Under the pieces are notes generated by a model. That model worked only from the letters and a program-made list of their open reading frames with translations, did not search any database and was not told the DNA's origin. DNA of 64,000 nt from Variovorax sp. TBS-050B (GTDB lineage Bacteria; Pseudomonadota; Gammaproteobacteria; Burkholderiales; Burkholderiaceae_C), in assembly GCF_029893635.1 (NCBI RefSeq), contig NZ_JARXYR010000002.1, forward strand, positions 4,191,001 to 4,255,000. Direction: 5' to 3'. The first letter of the stretch is position 1, and each line of letters begins with the position of its first letter. Shown one piece after another: positions 30,127-42,664 of this stretch. The position numbers and the translations under genes were made by a program.

Positions 30127-30897
30127 ATGCTCAAAGGCAAAACCGCGCTTGTCACGGGGTCCACCAGCGGCATCGGCCTTGCCATGGCCAAGGCGCTCGC
30201 ACAGCAAGGCGCCCACGTCGTGCTCAACGGCTTCGGCGATTCCGCGGCCCCCAAGGCCGAGATCGAGGCGCTCGGCGTGCGCGCCGAGTACCACGGCGCC
30301 GACATGAGCAAGCCCGACCAGATCGAGGACATGATGAAGTTCGCAGCCGCCAAGTTCGGCCGCGTCGACATCCTCGTCAACAACGCCGGCATCCAGCACG
30401 TCGCGAAGGTGGAAGACTTCCCGCCGGAGCGCTGGGACGCGATCATCGCCATCAATCTCACGAGCGCCTTCCACACCACGCGCCTTGCGGTTCCCGCGAT
30501 GCGCGAGGCCAACTGGGGCCGCATCGTCAACGTCGCCTCGGCCCACGGGCTCGTGGCCTCGGCGCAGAAATCGGCCTACGTGGCGGCCAAGCACGGCATC
30601 GTGGGCTTGACCAAGTCGGTGGCACTCGAAACCGCCACCACCGGCATCACCTGCAACGCAATCTGCCCGGGCTGGGTGCTGACGGCGCTGGTGCAGAAGC
30701 AGATCGACGATCGCGCGGCGCGCGAAGGCATCTCGGTGGAGCAGGCGAAGAACGAGCTGCTTGGCGAGAAGCAGCCTTCGCTGCAGTTCACCACCGTCGA
30801 GCAGCTCGGCGCGCTCGCGGTGTTCTTGTGCTCGCCCGCCGCCGACCAGGTGCGCGGCGTCGCCTGGCAGATGGACGGCGGCTGGACCGCCCAGTGA
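30127..30897 (+). CDS. bdhA: D-3-hydroxybutyrate dehydrogenase
   Basis: BdhA (256 residues) oxidises D-3-hydroxybutyrate to acetoacetate with NAD in PHB use. The SDR cofactor loop is VTGSTSGIGLAMA. NNAGIQH and the catalytic SAHGLVASAQKSAYVAAKHG segment are typical of hydroxybutyrate dehydrogenases, as is NAICPGWVLTALVQKQI. The end VRGVAWQMDGGWTAQ is the standard SDR terminus. CGGAGA lies ten bases before the ATG. It is divergent from the alpha/beta hydrolase and complements phaR in the same window. Confidence 0.93.
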   Translation: MLKGKTALVTGSTSGIGLAMAKALAQQGAHVVLNGFGDSAAPKAEIEALGVRAEYHGADMSKPDQIEDMMKFAAAKFGRVDILVNNAGIQHVAKVEDFPPERWDAIIAINLTSAFHTTRLAVPAMREANWGRIVNVASAHGLVASAQKSAYVAAKHGIVGLTKSVALETATTGITCNAICPGWVLTALVQKQIDDRAAREGISVEQAKNELLGEKQPSLQFTTVEQLGALAVFLCSPAADQVRGVAWQMDGGWTAQ

Positions 30898-30909
30898 AGG
30901 CGCCTGCGC

Positions 30910-31620
30910 TTACTTGAGCTGCACCGAGCCCGAGACGGTCACCACCACGCTGGTCTTGCCGGCTTCCACCGGCACCGGCGCGTCGGCCGAGAACGACTTG
31001 GCGGCGGCCGCCATCACGCGCGGACGGATCGGGCCGCCGTCGTTCGCATTCACCGAGACCTCGCGCAGCGTGTAGCCGCCGAAGCCGAAGCCCTTCGCGA
31101 GTTCGTTGGCCTTCTGCTTGAAGTTCTCGATCGCGATGGTCTGCGCCTCGGTCTCGCTGCGGGCGCGTTGTTCGCGGCTCAGCGCGAAGCCGACGTTGCC
31201 CACGTTGAGCGTGCTGATGCGGCCCGCGGTCTGGGTGATGCGCGGGAAGTCGCGGCCCTCGAGCACCATCTCGGCCGTGCCCTGCCAGCCGTTGATCTTG
31301 CCCTCGCGGGTATAGCGCGGCGAGAGGCTGAAGTTGCCGGTGCGCACGTCGAGCTGCCCCGGCTGGGCGTTCTTCTTCGCTTCGGCTAGCGCGGCATCGA
31401 CGGCCGCCTTGAGCTGCGTCTGGACGGTGGCGGCATCGGCGGCGTCGCGGGTGGTGGTCAGCGTCATGCTCAGCAGATCCTGCTGCACCTCCACCGTGCC
31501 CGAGGCCGTGAGCTGCAGCACGTTCTGCGGCGGCGCGACCCCGTTCTGGGCCATGGCGCTGCCTGCGCCCGCCGCTGCGGCCAGTGCGATGCAGGCTGCG
31601 ATCGTTTTCAGTTTTTTCAA
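30910..31620 (-). CDS. SIMPL-domain (DUF541) periplasmic protein
   Basis: This is a 236-residue secreted protein. The signal peptide is MKKLKTIAACIALAAAAG with cleavage near AMA-QN. The SIMPL/DUF541 domain follows: VLQLTASGTVEVQQDLLSMTL-type start and the conserved FGFGGYTLREVSVN block. The family includes oxidative-stress and outer-membrane-associated proteins such as E. coli YggE. It is convergent with bdhA, 12 bases apart. Confidence 0.88.
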   Translation of the reverse strand: MKKLKTIAACIALAAAAGAGSAMAQNGVAPPQNVLQLTASGTVEVQQDLLSMTLTTTRDAADAATVQTQLKAAVDAALAEAKKNAQPGQLDVRTGNFSLSPRYTREGKINGWQGTAEMVLEGRDFPRITQTAGRISTLNVGNVGFALSREQRARSETEAQTIAIENFKQKANELAKGFGFGGYTLREVSVNANDGGPIRPRVMAAAAKSFSADAPVPVEAGKTSVVVTVSGSVQLK

Positions 31621-31686
31621 GGCGAAATACTCCCTCTTGGGTTGTTGGTGGAGAACAGAAGGCGACCGGCGCGCTGCCGGACCGCG

Positions 31687-32043
31687 TCAGCGGCGCTGGC
31701 TGCGCGGCAGGGTCAGGACCCGCGCGGCCGACATCGGCGGCGCCGGCGCGATCCGCTCGGCCGGCTGGGATTCTGCCGAATTCATCCGCACCGGGGTACC
31801 CGGCGGCGCCCATTGCCCCCGCACCTGCTGGCGCAGTTCGTGCAGCTCGGCCGCGGTGAGGCGCCGGCCGGCGGCGGCCTCCTCGCGGCGGATCTCGTCG
31901 CGCTGCGCCGCGCGATGGGCCGCCACGGCCTGGCGCACGTCGTTCCGCCGTGCATCCCCTACCGCCAGAAAATCACCACCGGCCCATGCGGGACAGCAGG
32001 TGCATGCAACGACGATGGGCAGCGCGGGAAATAAGGTTCTCAT
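31687..32043 (-). CDS. Small secreted hypothetical protein
   Basis: This is a 118-residue protein with an N-terminal signal peptide (hydrophobic LFPALPIVVACTCC, probable cleavage at AWA-GG). The mature part is short and highly charged: RRNDVRQAVAAHRAAQRDEI, then LTAAELHELRQQVRGQW, likely helical. I recognise no named domain. It reads divergently from the ompR-envZ pair and co-directionally with the SIMPL gene. Confidence 0.6.
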   Translation of the reverse strand: MRTLFPALPIVVACTCCPAWAGGDFLAVGDARRNDVRQAVAAHRAAQRDEIRREEAAAGRRLTAAELHELRQQVRGQWAPPGTPVRMNSAESQPAERIAPAPPMSAARVLTLPRSQRR

Positions 32044-32215
32044 TGAGCAAAGATCGACAGTCAGGGCGACTTTGCCATCACCGGGCGAACGTCGGATGAC
32101 TAGACAGCGAGCGTCCGCAAGTTTTGTAACTTAGTGTCAAACCACCGGCAAATGCGACTCATCCGGACGTCAACGCCTTCAGAATCGGCGCTGTTACAAA
32201 TTCGACGTTGTAGAA

Positions 32216-32947
32216 ATGACTCAAGTTCCCGCTCGCACCGACAAGATCGTGATCGTCGACGACGACGCCCGCATCCGTGATCTGCTTCGCCGCTACCTGA
32301 CCCAGGAAGGCTTCGAAGTGATCGTGGCCGAGGACGGCAAGGCGCTCAACCGCATCCTGTTGCGCGACACGGTCGACCTGATCGTGCTCGACCTGATGAT
32401 GCCCGGCGAGGACGGCCTCTCCGTCTGCCGCCGCCTGCGCGCCGCCAACGATCGCACCCCGATCATCATGCTCACCGCCAAGGGCGAAGACGTCGACCGA
32501 ATCGTCGGCCTCGAAGTCGGCGCCGACGACTACCTCGGCAAGCCGTTCAACCCGCGCGAGCTGCTGGCCCGCGTGCATGCGGTGCTGCGCCGCCGTCCGC
32601 CGCTCGAGGCACCGGGCGCGCCGTCGACCGAGAACGAGACCGTGACCTTCGGTCCCTTCGCCTTCGACCTCGGCTCGCGCACCCTCAAGAAGGACGGCGA
32701 GGAACTCTCGCTGACCACCGGCGAATTCGCGATGCTGAAGGCGCTGGTGCGCCATCCGCGCCAGCCGCTGTCGCGCGAAAAGCTGGCCCAGCTGGCGCGC
32801 GGCCGCGAGTTCGAGCCCTTCGACCGCAGCCTCGACGTGCAGATCTCGCGCCTGCGCAAGCTGGTCGAGGCCGATGCCGCGGCGCCGCGCTACATCCAGA
32901 CCGTCTGGGGCGTGGGCTACGTTTTCGTGCCGGACGGCACGGCCTGA
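32216..32947 (+). CDS. ompR: OmpR-family response regulator
   Basis: This is a 243-residue two-component regulator. The receiver domain has the acidic pocket VDDDARIRD and the phospho-acceptor Asp59 in VLDLMMPGEDG, with the conserved Lys in LGKPFNPRELLARV. The C-terminal winged helix covers about residues 145-240, ending VWGVGYVFVPDG. Its similarity to OmpR (KIVIVDDDARIRDLLRRYL-like start) and the following EnvZ-type kinase support the name. Signals sensed by this lineage's pair are not shown by the sequence. Confidence 0.93.
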   Translation: MTQVPARTDKIVIVDDDARIRDLLRRYLTQEGFEVIVAEDGKALNRILLRDTVDLIVLDLMMPGEDGLSVCRRLRAANDRTPIIMLTAKGEDVDRIVGLEVGADDYLGKPFNPRELLARVHAVLRRRPPLEAPGAPSTENETVTFGPFAFDLGSRTLKKDGEELSLTTGEFAMLKALVRHPRQPLSREKLAQLARGREFEPFDRSLDVQISRLRKLVEADAAAPRYIQTVWGVGYVFVPDGTA

Positions 32948-33026
32948 CCGGCACGAGGTGGTGGCCATCGGCCTGCAATCGGAAAGACGACCCAGCCCAG
33001 CCCCGGAGGACGGCGCCCAGGTCACG

Positions 33027-34433
33027 ATGCCGAGCCCGCTCGAGGGCGCCGGCCAGCGCGAGCGCCGCCGCGGGCTGAAGCTCGGCTTCAGCCTGTTCTG
33101 GCGCACCTTCTTCCTGCTCGCGCTGCTGCTGATCGGCTGCACCGTCGCCTGGCTGCAGACCTTCCGCTCGCTCGAATACGAACCGCGCGCGATCCAGACC
33201 GCGCACCAGATCGCCTCGCTCGTGAACCTCACGCGCGCGGCGCTGGTGTACTCGGACGCCATCACGCGCGTCTCGCTCATCAAGACGCTGGCCGACCAGG
33301 AAGGCGTGCGCATCCTGCCGCGCGAGCCCAACGACCGCTTCCAGCCCTACACCAGCGGCGCGCTCGACCAGCGCGTGACCGAGGAGCTGATGCAGCGCCT
33401 CGGCGACGGCACCACCGTCGCGAGCCGCGTCAACGACGAGCCCGGCCTCTGGATCGGCTTCACGATCGAGAGCGACGCCTACTGGCTGCTGCTCGACCCC
33501 ACGCGCTTCAGCCGCGTGGGCGGGCGCACCTGGCTGGTCTGGCTCAGCACGGCAATGGCGCTGTCGCTCGCCGGCGCGGCGCTGATCACGCGGCTCATCA
33601 ACCTGCCGCTCAAGCAGCTCTCGCGCGCCACCATGCAGGTGCGCGAAGGCGAGTACGAGGCGCACCGGCTCGACGAGAGCGCGCGCACCAACGAGATCCG
33701 CGCGGTCAACATCGGCTTCAACCGCATGGCGGACCAGCTCGCCAAGATCGAGCAGGACCGCGCCATCATGCTGGCCGGCATCTCGCACGACCTGCGCACG
33801 CCGCTCGCGCGCCTGCGCCTCGAGACCGAGATGAGCGTGCAGGACGAGGATGCGCGCGACCACATGGCGGCCGACATCGCGCAGCTCGACGCGATCATCG
33901 ACAAGTTCCTCGACTACGCCCGCCCCGACCACGTGGTGCCCCGCCCGGTGCTGCTGCGCGACGTGGTCGACGCCTGCACCTATGCCGTGCAGGACTACGA
34001 GGAGATGAACATCCGCGTCGACGTGCCGGCCGACCTGCGCGTGCTCGGCGACGAGGTCGAGCTCACGCGCGTGATCTCCAACCTGGTGGAGAACGCGCGG
34101 CGCTACGGCAAGACGCCCGCCACCGGCGTGGCCGACGTGGTGATCCAGGCGCAGGCCAACAACGACGCGGTGCTGATCAAGGTGCGCGACCACGGCGCGG
34201 GCGTCGACCCGGTGCTGCTGTCGCAGCTGACCAAGCCCTTCTTCCGCGGCGACGTGGCACGCACCTCGGCCGCGGGCGCCGGGCTCGGGCTGTCGATCGT
34301 GGCGAAGAACATCGAGCGCATGGGCGGCACCTTCGCGCTCACCAGCACGCCGGGCCGCGGCCTCGCGGCGCACATCCGCATGCCGCGCGCGATGCCCGAC
34401 GGCAAGCCCGCCGAGCCGCCCCGCAGGGCCTGA
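33027..34433 (+). CDS. envZ: EnvZ-type sensor histidine kinase
   Basis: This is a 468-residue inner-membrane kinase. Transmembrane helices lie at about 21-43 and 168-190 and enclose a periplasmic domain. A HAMP segment follows, then the H-box GISHDLRTPLARLR with His254. N-box (ISNLVENARRYGK) and G-box ([17 protein letters not shown]) motifs complete the ATPase. I chose the ATG at 33027 with AGG nearby. Longer versions starting at GTGs near 32,955 are possible. It follows ompR after about 80 bases. Confidence 0.92.
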   Translation: MPSPLEGAGQRERRRGLKLGFSLFWRTFFLLALLLIGCTVAWLQTFRSLEYEPRAIQTAHQIASLVNLTRAALVYSDAITRVSLIKTLADQEGVRILPREPNDRFQPYTSGALDQRVTEELMQRLGDGTTVASRVNDEPGLWIGFTIESDAYWLLLDPTRFSRVGGRTWLVWLSTAMALSLAGAALITRLINLPLKQLSRATMQVREGEYEAHRLDESARTNEIRAVNIGFNRMADQLAKIEQDRAIMLAGISHDLRTPLARLRLETEMSVQDEDARDHMAADIAQLDAIIDKFLDYARPDHVVPRPVLLRDVVDACTYAVQDYEEMNIRVDVPADLRVLGDEVELTRVISNLVENARRYGKTPATGVADVVIQAQANNDAVLIKVRDHGAGVDPVLLSQLTKPFFRGDVARTSAAGAGLGLSIVAKNIERMGGTFALTSTPGRGLAAHIRMPRAMPDGKPAEPPRRA

Positions 34434-34461
34434 TCCGGCCGAGCCGCGCGGCCGGTGCGCG

Positions 34462-34950
34462 TCAGCGGTGCAGCAGCACCACCGCGCGCGCTTCCATCGC
34501 CCGGCCCTCGCCCACCGGCCCGAGCTTCTCGGCGGTCTTGGCCTTCACGTTGACCTGTTCCGGCGCGAGCGCGAGCGTTTCCGCGATGCGCCGGCACATG
34601 GCCGGGATGTGCGGCGCGAGCTTGGGCGCCTGCGCGATCACGGTGCTGTCGACGTTGCCGATCGCCCATCCGGCCGCGCGCACCCGGCGCGCCGCCTCCG
34701 CCAGCAGCACCGCCGAATCGGCGCCGCGGAACTGCGCGTCGGTGTCCGGGAAGTGCCGGCCGATGTCGCCCAGCCCCGCCGCACCGAGCAGCGCGTCGGT
34801 GATCGCGTGCAGCAGCACGTCGGCGTCCGAATGGCCGAGCAGGCCGGTGGTGTGCGGCACCTCGACGCCGCCCAGGATCAGCTTGCGCCCGGCCACGAGC
34901 TGGTGCACGTCCCAGCCCTCGCCCACGCGGATGTCGAACGGGGCGCTCAT
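34462..34950 (-). CDS. ispF: 2-C-methyl-D-erythritol 2,4-cyclodiphosphate synthase
   Basis: IspF (162 residues) cyclises CDP-methylerythritol phosphate in the MEP pathway. The zinc ligands are in [10 protein letters not shown] (Asp and His) and [27 protein letters not shown]. The C-terminal TTEK-like region reads [17 protein letters not shown]. The ATG overlaps the ispD stop in ATGA, so both are translationally coupled, the usual arrangement. It is convergent with envZ. Confidence 0.97.
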   Translation of the reverse strand: MSAPFDIRVGEGWDVHQLVAGRKLILGGVEVPHTTGLLGHSDADVLLHAITDALLGAAGLGDIGRHFPDTDAQFRGADSAVLLAEAARRVRAAGWAIGNVDSTVIAQAPKLAPHIPAMCRRIAETLALAPEQVNVKAKTAEKLGPVGEGRAMEARAVVLLHR

Positions 34951-35660
34951 GCGATGCCTTTCTTGCGGCCCAGCAGCAGTGCCTCGGCGAGCGCGAAGTC
35001 CTCGGGAAAAGTGACCTTGAAGTTCTGCGCGCTGCCGGGCACCAGCAGCGGCGCGAGCCCGAGCGCCTCGATCGCGCTGGCTTCGTCGGTCACCGCATCG
35101 CCGGCGCGCTCGAGCGCATCGAGCAGCATGCCGATGCGGAACATCTGCGGCGTTTGCGCGAGCCACTTGTCGGCCCGCGGCAGCGTCTGCGCGACCCGGC
35201 TGTCGGTGGACGAGACCTTCAGCGTGTCGGCCAGCCGCTGCGCCAGCAGGCCGCCCACGGCATCGTGCTCGCAGGCCGCGATCAGCGCCTCGATCTGGCT
35301 CGACGTCACCAGGCAGCGCGCCGCGTCGTGCACCAGCACCCAGTCGTGCGCGCCCGCGCCTTTCTGCCGCAGCGCCGCGAGGCCGTTGCGCACCGTGGCC
35401 GCGCGCGTGACGCCGCCCACCTGCAGCAGGTATTCGCCTTCGGCGGGAAAGCGCGGCAGCGCCGCCTGCAGCTCGCGGTCGTCGGGCGAGACCACCACCG
35501 CCAGCCCCGCGAAGCGGCCCGCCAGCGCGCGGAACGCCTGCACCGTGTGCGCCACCATCGACGCCCCCGCGATGCGCTGGTATTGCTTGGGCAGCGTACC
35601 GCCCGCGCGGTGGCCGTGGCCGGCGCAGGGAATCAGCACGAAGAGTCGGGAAGCGGACAT
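34947..35660 (-). CDS. ispD: 2-C-methyl-D-erythritol 4-phosphate cytidylyltransferase
   Basis: IspD (237 residues) activates MEP with CTP. The N-terminal nucleotide loop is [19 protein letters not shown], a slightly altered form of the family A-A-G-x-G-x-R motif with Cys and His substitutions at its start. Further blocks are [11 protein letters not shown] and QTPQMFR, then [11 protein letters not shown]. The start [11 protein letters not shown] at 35660 gives the expected length. Divergent mfd starts 102 bases away. Confidence 0.96.
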   Translation of the reverse strand: MSASRLFVLIPCAGHGHRAGGTLPKQYQRIAGASMVAHTVQAFRALAGRFAGLAVVVSPDDRELQAALPRFPAEGEYLLQVGGVTRAATVRNGLAALRQKGAGAHDWVLVHDAARCLVTSSQIEALIAACEHDAVGGLLAQRLADTLKVSSTDSRVAQTLPRADKWLAQTPQMFRIGMLLDALERAGDAVTDEASAIEALGLAPLLVPGSAQNFKVTFPEDFALAEALLLGRKKGIA

Positions 35661-35762
35661 GGGCGACGGCAAGCGGACAAAGGGCCGCCATTCTAGAATC
35701 GACCGCTTCGCACACCCCTCGCCAGCCGGCGCGGGGTGTCGTGCATTTCCAGCCAACGCTCC

Positions 35763-39246
<3,484 letters not shown>

Positions 39247-39251
<5 letters not shown>

Positions 39252-39271
39252 GTGGGTCGCACTTATATAAT
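39247..39271 (+). promoter_or_regulatory. vapBC operator-promoter palindrome
   Basis: A perfect 8-base inverted repeat, TATAAGTG-N5-CACTTATA (39247-39267), overlaps a consensus TATAAT -10 box at 39266-39271. It sits 30 bases before the antitoxin GTG and covers the mfd stop codon. This is the layout expected for an autoregulated toxin-antitoxin operon. Confidence 0.7.
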
Positions 39272-39300
39272 TTCCGATGTAATTTTCTTGGAGATTCGCC

Positions 39301-39549
39301 GTGTCGCAAGTCACCATCTACCTCGATGACGAGTCCGAGAAAGCAGCGCGCGCGGCGGCAGCCGCCGCCAACCTCTCCTTGAGCCGCTGGTTTGCCCAGT
39401 TCGCGGAACGTGAACGGCAGCGTCAGAAAGCCGACTGGCAGAGCGTGTTCGCAGCAGCCGACGAGCAAAAGGCCGCCTGGGACGTATTTCCGCTGACCGA
39501 GGAGATGCACAAGGACCTGCCACCCGACACGCCGCGGGAATCCTTGTGA
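39301..39549 (+). CDS. vapB: VapB-like ribbon-helix-helix antitoxin
   Basis: This 82-residue protein begins with GTG after GGAG about nine bases upstream. Residues 1-45 form a CopG/RHH-type DNA-binding region (SQVTIYLDDESEKAARAAA, then SLSRWFAQFAERE). The C-terminus is the acidic, Trp-containing tail expected to block the toxin (KAAWDVFPLTEEMHKDLP). It overlaps the toxin start by four bases. It should repress from the palindrome at 39247. Confidence 0.85.
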   Translation: MSQVTIYLDDESEKAARAAAAAANLSLSRWFAQFAERERQRQKADWQSVFAAADEQKAAWDVFPLTEEMHKDLPPDTPRESL

Positions 39550-39944
39550 AGTTCCTGCTGGACACCAACACCCTGATCTACGCGTTTCGCGGCGCAGGCG
39601 GCGTGCGCGCGCGCATGGCGGCGACGCCCGACGCGGACATGAGCCTGTGCGCCATCAACGTCTTCGAGCTCGAGTTCGGTCTTGCGAAGTCCGGCAACCC
39701 CGGCCCCCAGCGCGCGCTCTTCGACGAAATGCGCGAGCGGCTGCGCGTGCTGCCGCTCGACGACGCCGGCGCAGCGGCTGCGGGACGCATCAAGGCCCAT
39801 CTGCAACAGGCAGGCACGCCCATCGGCCCCTATGACCTGCTCATCGCAGGCATCGCGATCGCACACAACCTGATCGTCGTCAGCCGCAACGTCCGCGAGT
39901 TCGCGCGCGTGCCGGGCCTGCGCGTCGAAAACTGGCATGACTGA
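39546..39944 (+). CDS. vapC: VapC-type PIN-domain ribonuclease toxin
   Basis: This is a 132-residue PIN-domain RNase. Metal ligands are Asp6 in LLDTNTLIY, Glu41/Glu43 in INVFELEFG, and Asp97 in GPYDLLIAG. The end has the VVSRNVREFARVPGL motif that closes PIN toxins. VapC toxins cleave tRNA or rRNA when the labile antitoxin is degraded. The toxin stop directly abuts the serB ATG. Confidence 0.9.
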   Translation: MKFLLDTNTLIYAFRGAGGVRARMAATPDADMSLCAINVFELEFGLAKSGNPGPQRALFDEMRERLRVLPLDDAGAAAAGRIKAHLQQAGTPIGPYDLLIAGIAIAHNLIVVSRNVREFARVPGLRVENWHD

Positions 39945-40679
39945 ATGAACACCCTCCCCCCGCGCGCAGATGCGCATTCCGAACCCGGTTCCGGCCTCGT
40001 CCTCCAGCGCTTCACCCCGCCGCTCGCGCTCGCCGACTTCAAGCTGATCGCCTTCGACATGGACTCGACGCTGATCAACATCGAGTGCATCGACGAGATC
40101 GCCGATGCCGTCGGCAAGAAGGCCGAGGTGGCGGCCATCACCGAAGCCACGATGCGCGGCGAGATCAAGGACTTCAAGGAAAGCCTGCGCCGCCGCGTGG
40201 CGCTGCTCCAGGGCGTGCCGGTCGCGGCGCTGCAGCAGGTCTACGACGAGCGTCTCCAGCTCAACCCCGGCGCCGCCGAACTGGTGGCCGCGTGCAAGGC
40301 CGCGGGGCTCAAGGTGCTGCTGGTCTCGGGCGGCTTCACCTTCTTTGCCAATCGCGTGAAGGAGCGCCTGGGCATCGACTTCGCTCGCTCGAACCTGCTC
40401 GACGAGGCCGACGGGCATCTCACGGGTCAGGTGGTGCAGCAGAGCTGGGGCGACATCTGCGACGGCGCCGAGAAGCGCCGCACGCTGCTCGAAGCGGCCT
40501 CGCTGCTCGGCATCTCGCCGCAGGAGACGATCGCGGTCGGCGACGGTGCGAACGACCTGCCGATGATGGGCGAAGCGGGCCTCTCGGTCGCTTACCACGC
40601 CAAGCCGAAGGTGCGCGAACAGGCCATGGTGGCCATCAACGAAGGCGGGCTCGACCGCCTGCTGGAGATCTTCCGATGA
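39945..40679 (+). CDS. serB: Phosphoserine phosphatase
   Basis: SerB (244 residues) performs the last step of serine synthesis. The HAD motif I DMDSTLI is at residues 38-44, with the nucleophile Asp38 and acid/base Asp40. Motif II is LLVSGGFTFFANRV and motif III is AVGDGANDLPMM. The N-terminus is shorter than E. coli SerB and lacks a full ACT region. The ATG follows the vapC stop with no gap, so expression may depend on the toxin-antitoxin promoter. Confidence 0.94.
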   Translation: MNTLPPRADAHSEPGSGLVLQRFTPPLALADFKLIAFDMDSTLINIECIDEIADAVGKKAEVAAITEATMRGEIKDFKESLRRRVALLQGVPVAALQQVYDERLQLNPGAAELVAACKAAGLKVLLVSGGFTFFANRVKERLGIDFARSNLLDEADGHLTGQVVQQSWGDICDGAEKRRTLLEAASLLGISPQETIAVGDGANDLPMMGEAGLSVAYHAKPKVREQAMVAINEGGLDRLLEIFR

Positions 40680-41752
40680 CTGACACCGCGGCATCCTCCG
40701 CCCCGCTCTACCGCGCCGATGCGCTCCGGGACTACGCCAGCGCGATGCTGCAGAAGGCCGGACTGGCGCCGTCGATGGCCGACAGCGTCGGCCGCACGCT
40801 CGTCGAAGGCGATCTGCTGGGTCACGACACGCACGGCCTCGCGCTGCTGGCCGGCTACGTGAAGGAGCTCGAATCGGGCGGCATGACGCGCGACGGCGCG
40901 CCGGACGTGCTGTCGGACCGCCCCGCCGCCGTGCTCTGGGACGGCAGGCGCCTGCCCGGTCCGTGGCTCATGGACCAGGGCATGGACCTGCTGGTGCCAC
41001 GTGCGCGCGAACTCGGCACCGCCTCGCTCGTGATCCGCCGCAGCCACCACATCGCCTGCCTGGCGGTCTACATGCTGCGCGCGCTCCAGGAAGACATGCT
41101 GATGCTGCTCGCCTGTTCCGACCCCAACACCGCGAGCGTCGCGCCTTTCGGCGGCACGCAGGCGGTGTTCACGCCCAATCCGCTGGCGATGGGCTTTCCG
41201 CTCTCCCAGGGCGGCGTGATGGTCGACATCTCGGCCTCGATCACCACCAATGGCATGAGCAACCGCAAGCGCGCGGCCGGCGAGACCTTCGCGGAAGACT
41301 GGCTGATCGATGCCGCGGGCCGGCCGACCAACGACCCGCAGGTGCTGTTCGACCAGCCGCCCGGCACGCTGCTGCCGGTGGGCGGCCTGAGCCACGGCCA
41401 CAAGGGCTACGGCATGGCGCTGCTGGTCGAGACGCTGACCGCCGGCCTCGCGGGCCACGGCCGCGCCGATCCACCCGAAGGCTGGGGCGCGACGGTGCAC
41501 ATCACGCTGCACGACCTGCGTGCCTTCGGCGGCAAGGACGCGTTCCTGCGCCAGATGGACCACGTGGCGGCGCAATGCCGCGGCAATGCGCCGATCGACC
41601 CGGCCAGGCCCGTGCGGCTGCCGGGCGAAGGCGGTTTGAAGCGGCGCGAGGCGCAGTCGAAGGACGGGGTGCGGCTGCATCCGTCGATTGCGCGGTCGCT
41701 GCAGGATGCGGAGCAGCGGCACGGGCTGCGGCTGGCGCAGGCGCTGCTCTGA
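40676..41752 (+). CDS. Malate/L-lactate dehydrogenase family oxidoreductase
   Basis: This is a 358-residue NAD(P)-dependent enzyme of the Ldh2/MDH2 (type 2 malate/lactate) family. The N-terminus DLLGHDTHGLALLAGYVKEL and the block VIRRSHHIACLAVYM, then TPNPLAMGFPL and HKGYGMALLVETL, are family hallmarks. It uses a 2-oxo/2-hydroxyacid pair; relatives include ureidoglycolate and delta-1-piperideine reductases. The ATG overlaps the serB stop in ATGA, so it is coupled to serB. Confidence 0.88.
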   Translation: MTDTAASSAPLYRADALRDYASAMLQKAGLAPSMADSVGRTLVEGDLLGHDTHGLALLAGYVKELESGGMTRDGAPDVLSDRPAAVLWDGRRLPGPWLMDQGMDLLVPRARELGTASLVIRRSHHIACLAVYMLRALQEDMLMLLACSDPNTASVAPFGGTQAVFTPNPLAMGFPLSQGGVMVDISASITTNGMSNRKRAAGETFAEDWLIDAAGRPTNDPQVLFDQPPGTLLPVGGLSHGHKGYGMALLVETLTAGLAGHGRADPPEGWGATVHITLHDLRAFGGKDAFLRQMDHVAAQCRGNAPIDPARPVRLPGEGGLKRREAQSKDGVRLHPSIARSLQDAEQRHGLRLAQALL

Positions 41753-41805
41753 GTTCGGCGGTTCTGCTTTTTGGCGCGGCTGTTCAGGGCTGCGATCCCG
41801 CCGAC

Positions 41806-42027
41806 GGGTACCTTGCTCCGCGAATGTCCCCCGGCCTTCGGCCTCCTCCTTTATTTCGCTGCGCAAGGCACCCCATCGGCGGGAGCGCAAACAGGGCGGG
41901 GGTTGATCGGCTGATCGCTAGGAGCGTGCCCCGGTGCACAGGCCACCGGGTACTCCCCGCAGCGAAATAAAGGAGGAGCCGAAGGCGGGGGACATTCGCG
42001 GAGGGGAGTACCCGGTGGCCTGGGCAC
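41806..42027. repeat. Nested palindromic intergenic element
   Basis: Two long inverted repeats interlock here. Arm 1 at 41806-41863 pairs with 41958-42013 over about 55 bases with few mismatches. Its core contains CTCCTTTATTTCGCTGCG and the complement CGCAGCGAAATAAAGGAG. A second pair, 41934-41956 and 42005-42027, is a 23-base repeat with one mismatch (GTGCACAGGCC against GTGCCCAGGCC after reverse complement). The element fills the gap between the dehydrogenase and the convergent DUF6172-like gene. Confidence 0.8.
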
Positions 42028-42046
42028 GCGCCCCCGCCCTCCCGCG

Positions 42047-42370
42047 TCAGTCTTCTTCGTCGGAAGCAGCGGCAGCCTCCCCTTCCGCCCGCGGCCTGCG
42101 CTTGCCCGGCTTGGCCAGGATCTCGACGTAGAACTGCTTGCCTCCTTCCTTCACGACGCCGTCGATGAGCCCCGTGATGGCGGAAAGATGGATGGTCTCG
42201 GCGTTCTCCGAAGCACCGCCGAAGCGGCAGTCGAAGTCCCAGAAGTCCGCGCCCTCGGGCAGTTCGCGCCGGCGCTCGCGCTTGATGTACTTGCGGATCT
42301 CGTGCTTGATGGCTTCGACGAGGCGGTCGGGGTGCTTGCCCTCGACCTGGAGCTGAAAGGTTTTTCTCAT
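42047..42370 (-). CDS. DUF6172-like hypothetical protein
   Basis: This is a 107-residue soluble protein. The start MRKTFQLQVEGKHPDRL at 42370 is chosen over longer upstream starts, which run into the divergent gene. Conserved-looking blocks are IKHEIRKYIKRERRRELP, GADFWDFDCRFG and FYVEILAKPGKR. The C-terminal tail is Ala/Glu/Asp rich (AAAASDEED). I assign it to the DUF6172 type by recall, with unknown function. Confidence 0.7.
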   Translation of the reverse strand: MRKTFQLQVEGKHPDRLVEAIKHEIRKYIKRERRRELPEGADFWDFDCRFGGASENAETIHLSAITGLIDGVVKEGGKQFYVEILAKPGKRRPRAEGEAAAASDEED

Positions 42371-42429
42371 GGTGGATCGTACCCCGCTGTGTACAGTCGG
42401 CGGTTCAATGGAAAGCAGGTGAAGAAGGC

Positions 42430-42657
42430 ATGGCACGCGCGAACGACTGGGCAAGCAAGGTGATGGCACTGATCAACCGCGGCAATCCCTCCGCGGCCAT
42501 CGCGCAGATCAACGTCGCGCCCTCGGTCAAGGACCTGAAGGCGCTGCAGACGATCATGACGCTCTCCAAAATGAAAGGCCGCTATCCGAACGTGGATGCG
42601 GCCATCGCGGACAACCTCGCGCTGCTGGCGGCACCCCGCCTGCACCGCTCGCCCTGA
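42430..42657 (+). CDS. Small hypothetical protein
   Basis: This 75-residue protein starts at an ATG with AGAAGG just upstream. It is predicted to be helical and mildly basic, with ALINRGNPSAAIAQINVAPSV and LQTIMTLSKMKGRYPN. There is no signal peptide or membrane segment. It is divergent from the DUF6172-like gene and convergent with the aminotransferase. I do not recognise it. Confidence 0.6.
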   Translation: MARANDWASKVMALINRGNPSAAIAQINVAPSVKDLKALQTIMTLSKMKGRYPNVDAAIADNLALLAAPRLHRSP

Positions 42658-42664
42658 GCGGAAG

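Noticed and set aside
34434..34461. CCGGCC...GGCCGG hairpin between envZ and ispF
   Set aside because: Short stem without a T tract on either strand, so not convincing as a terminator.
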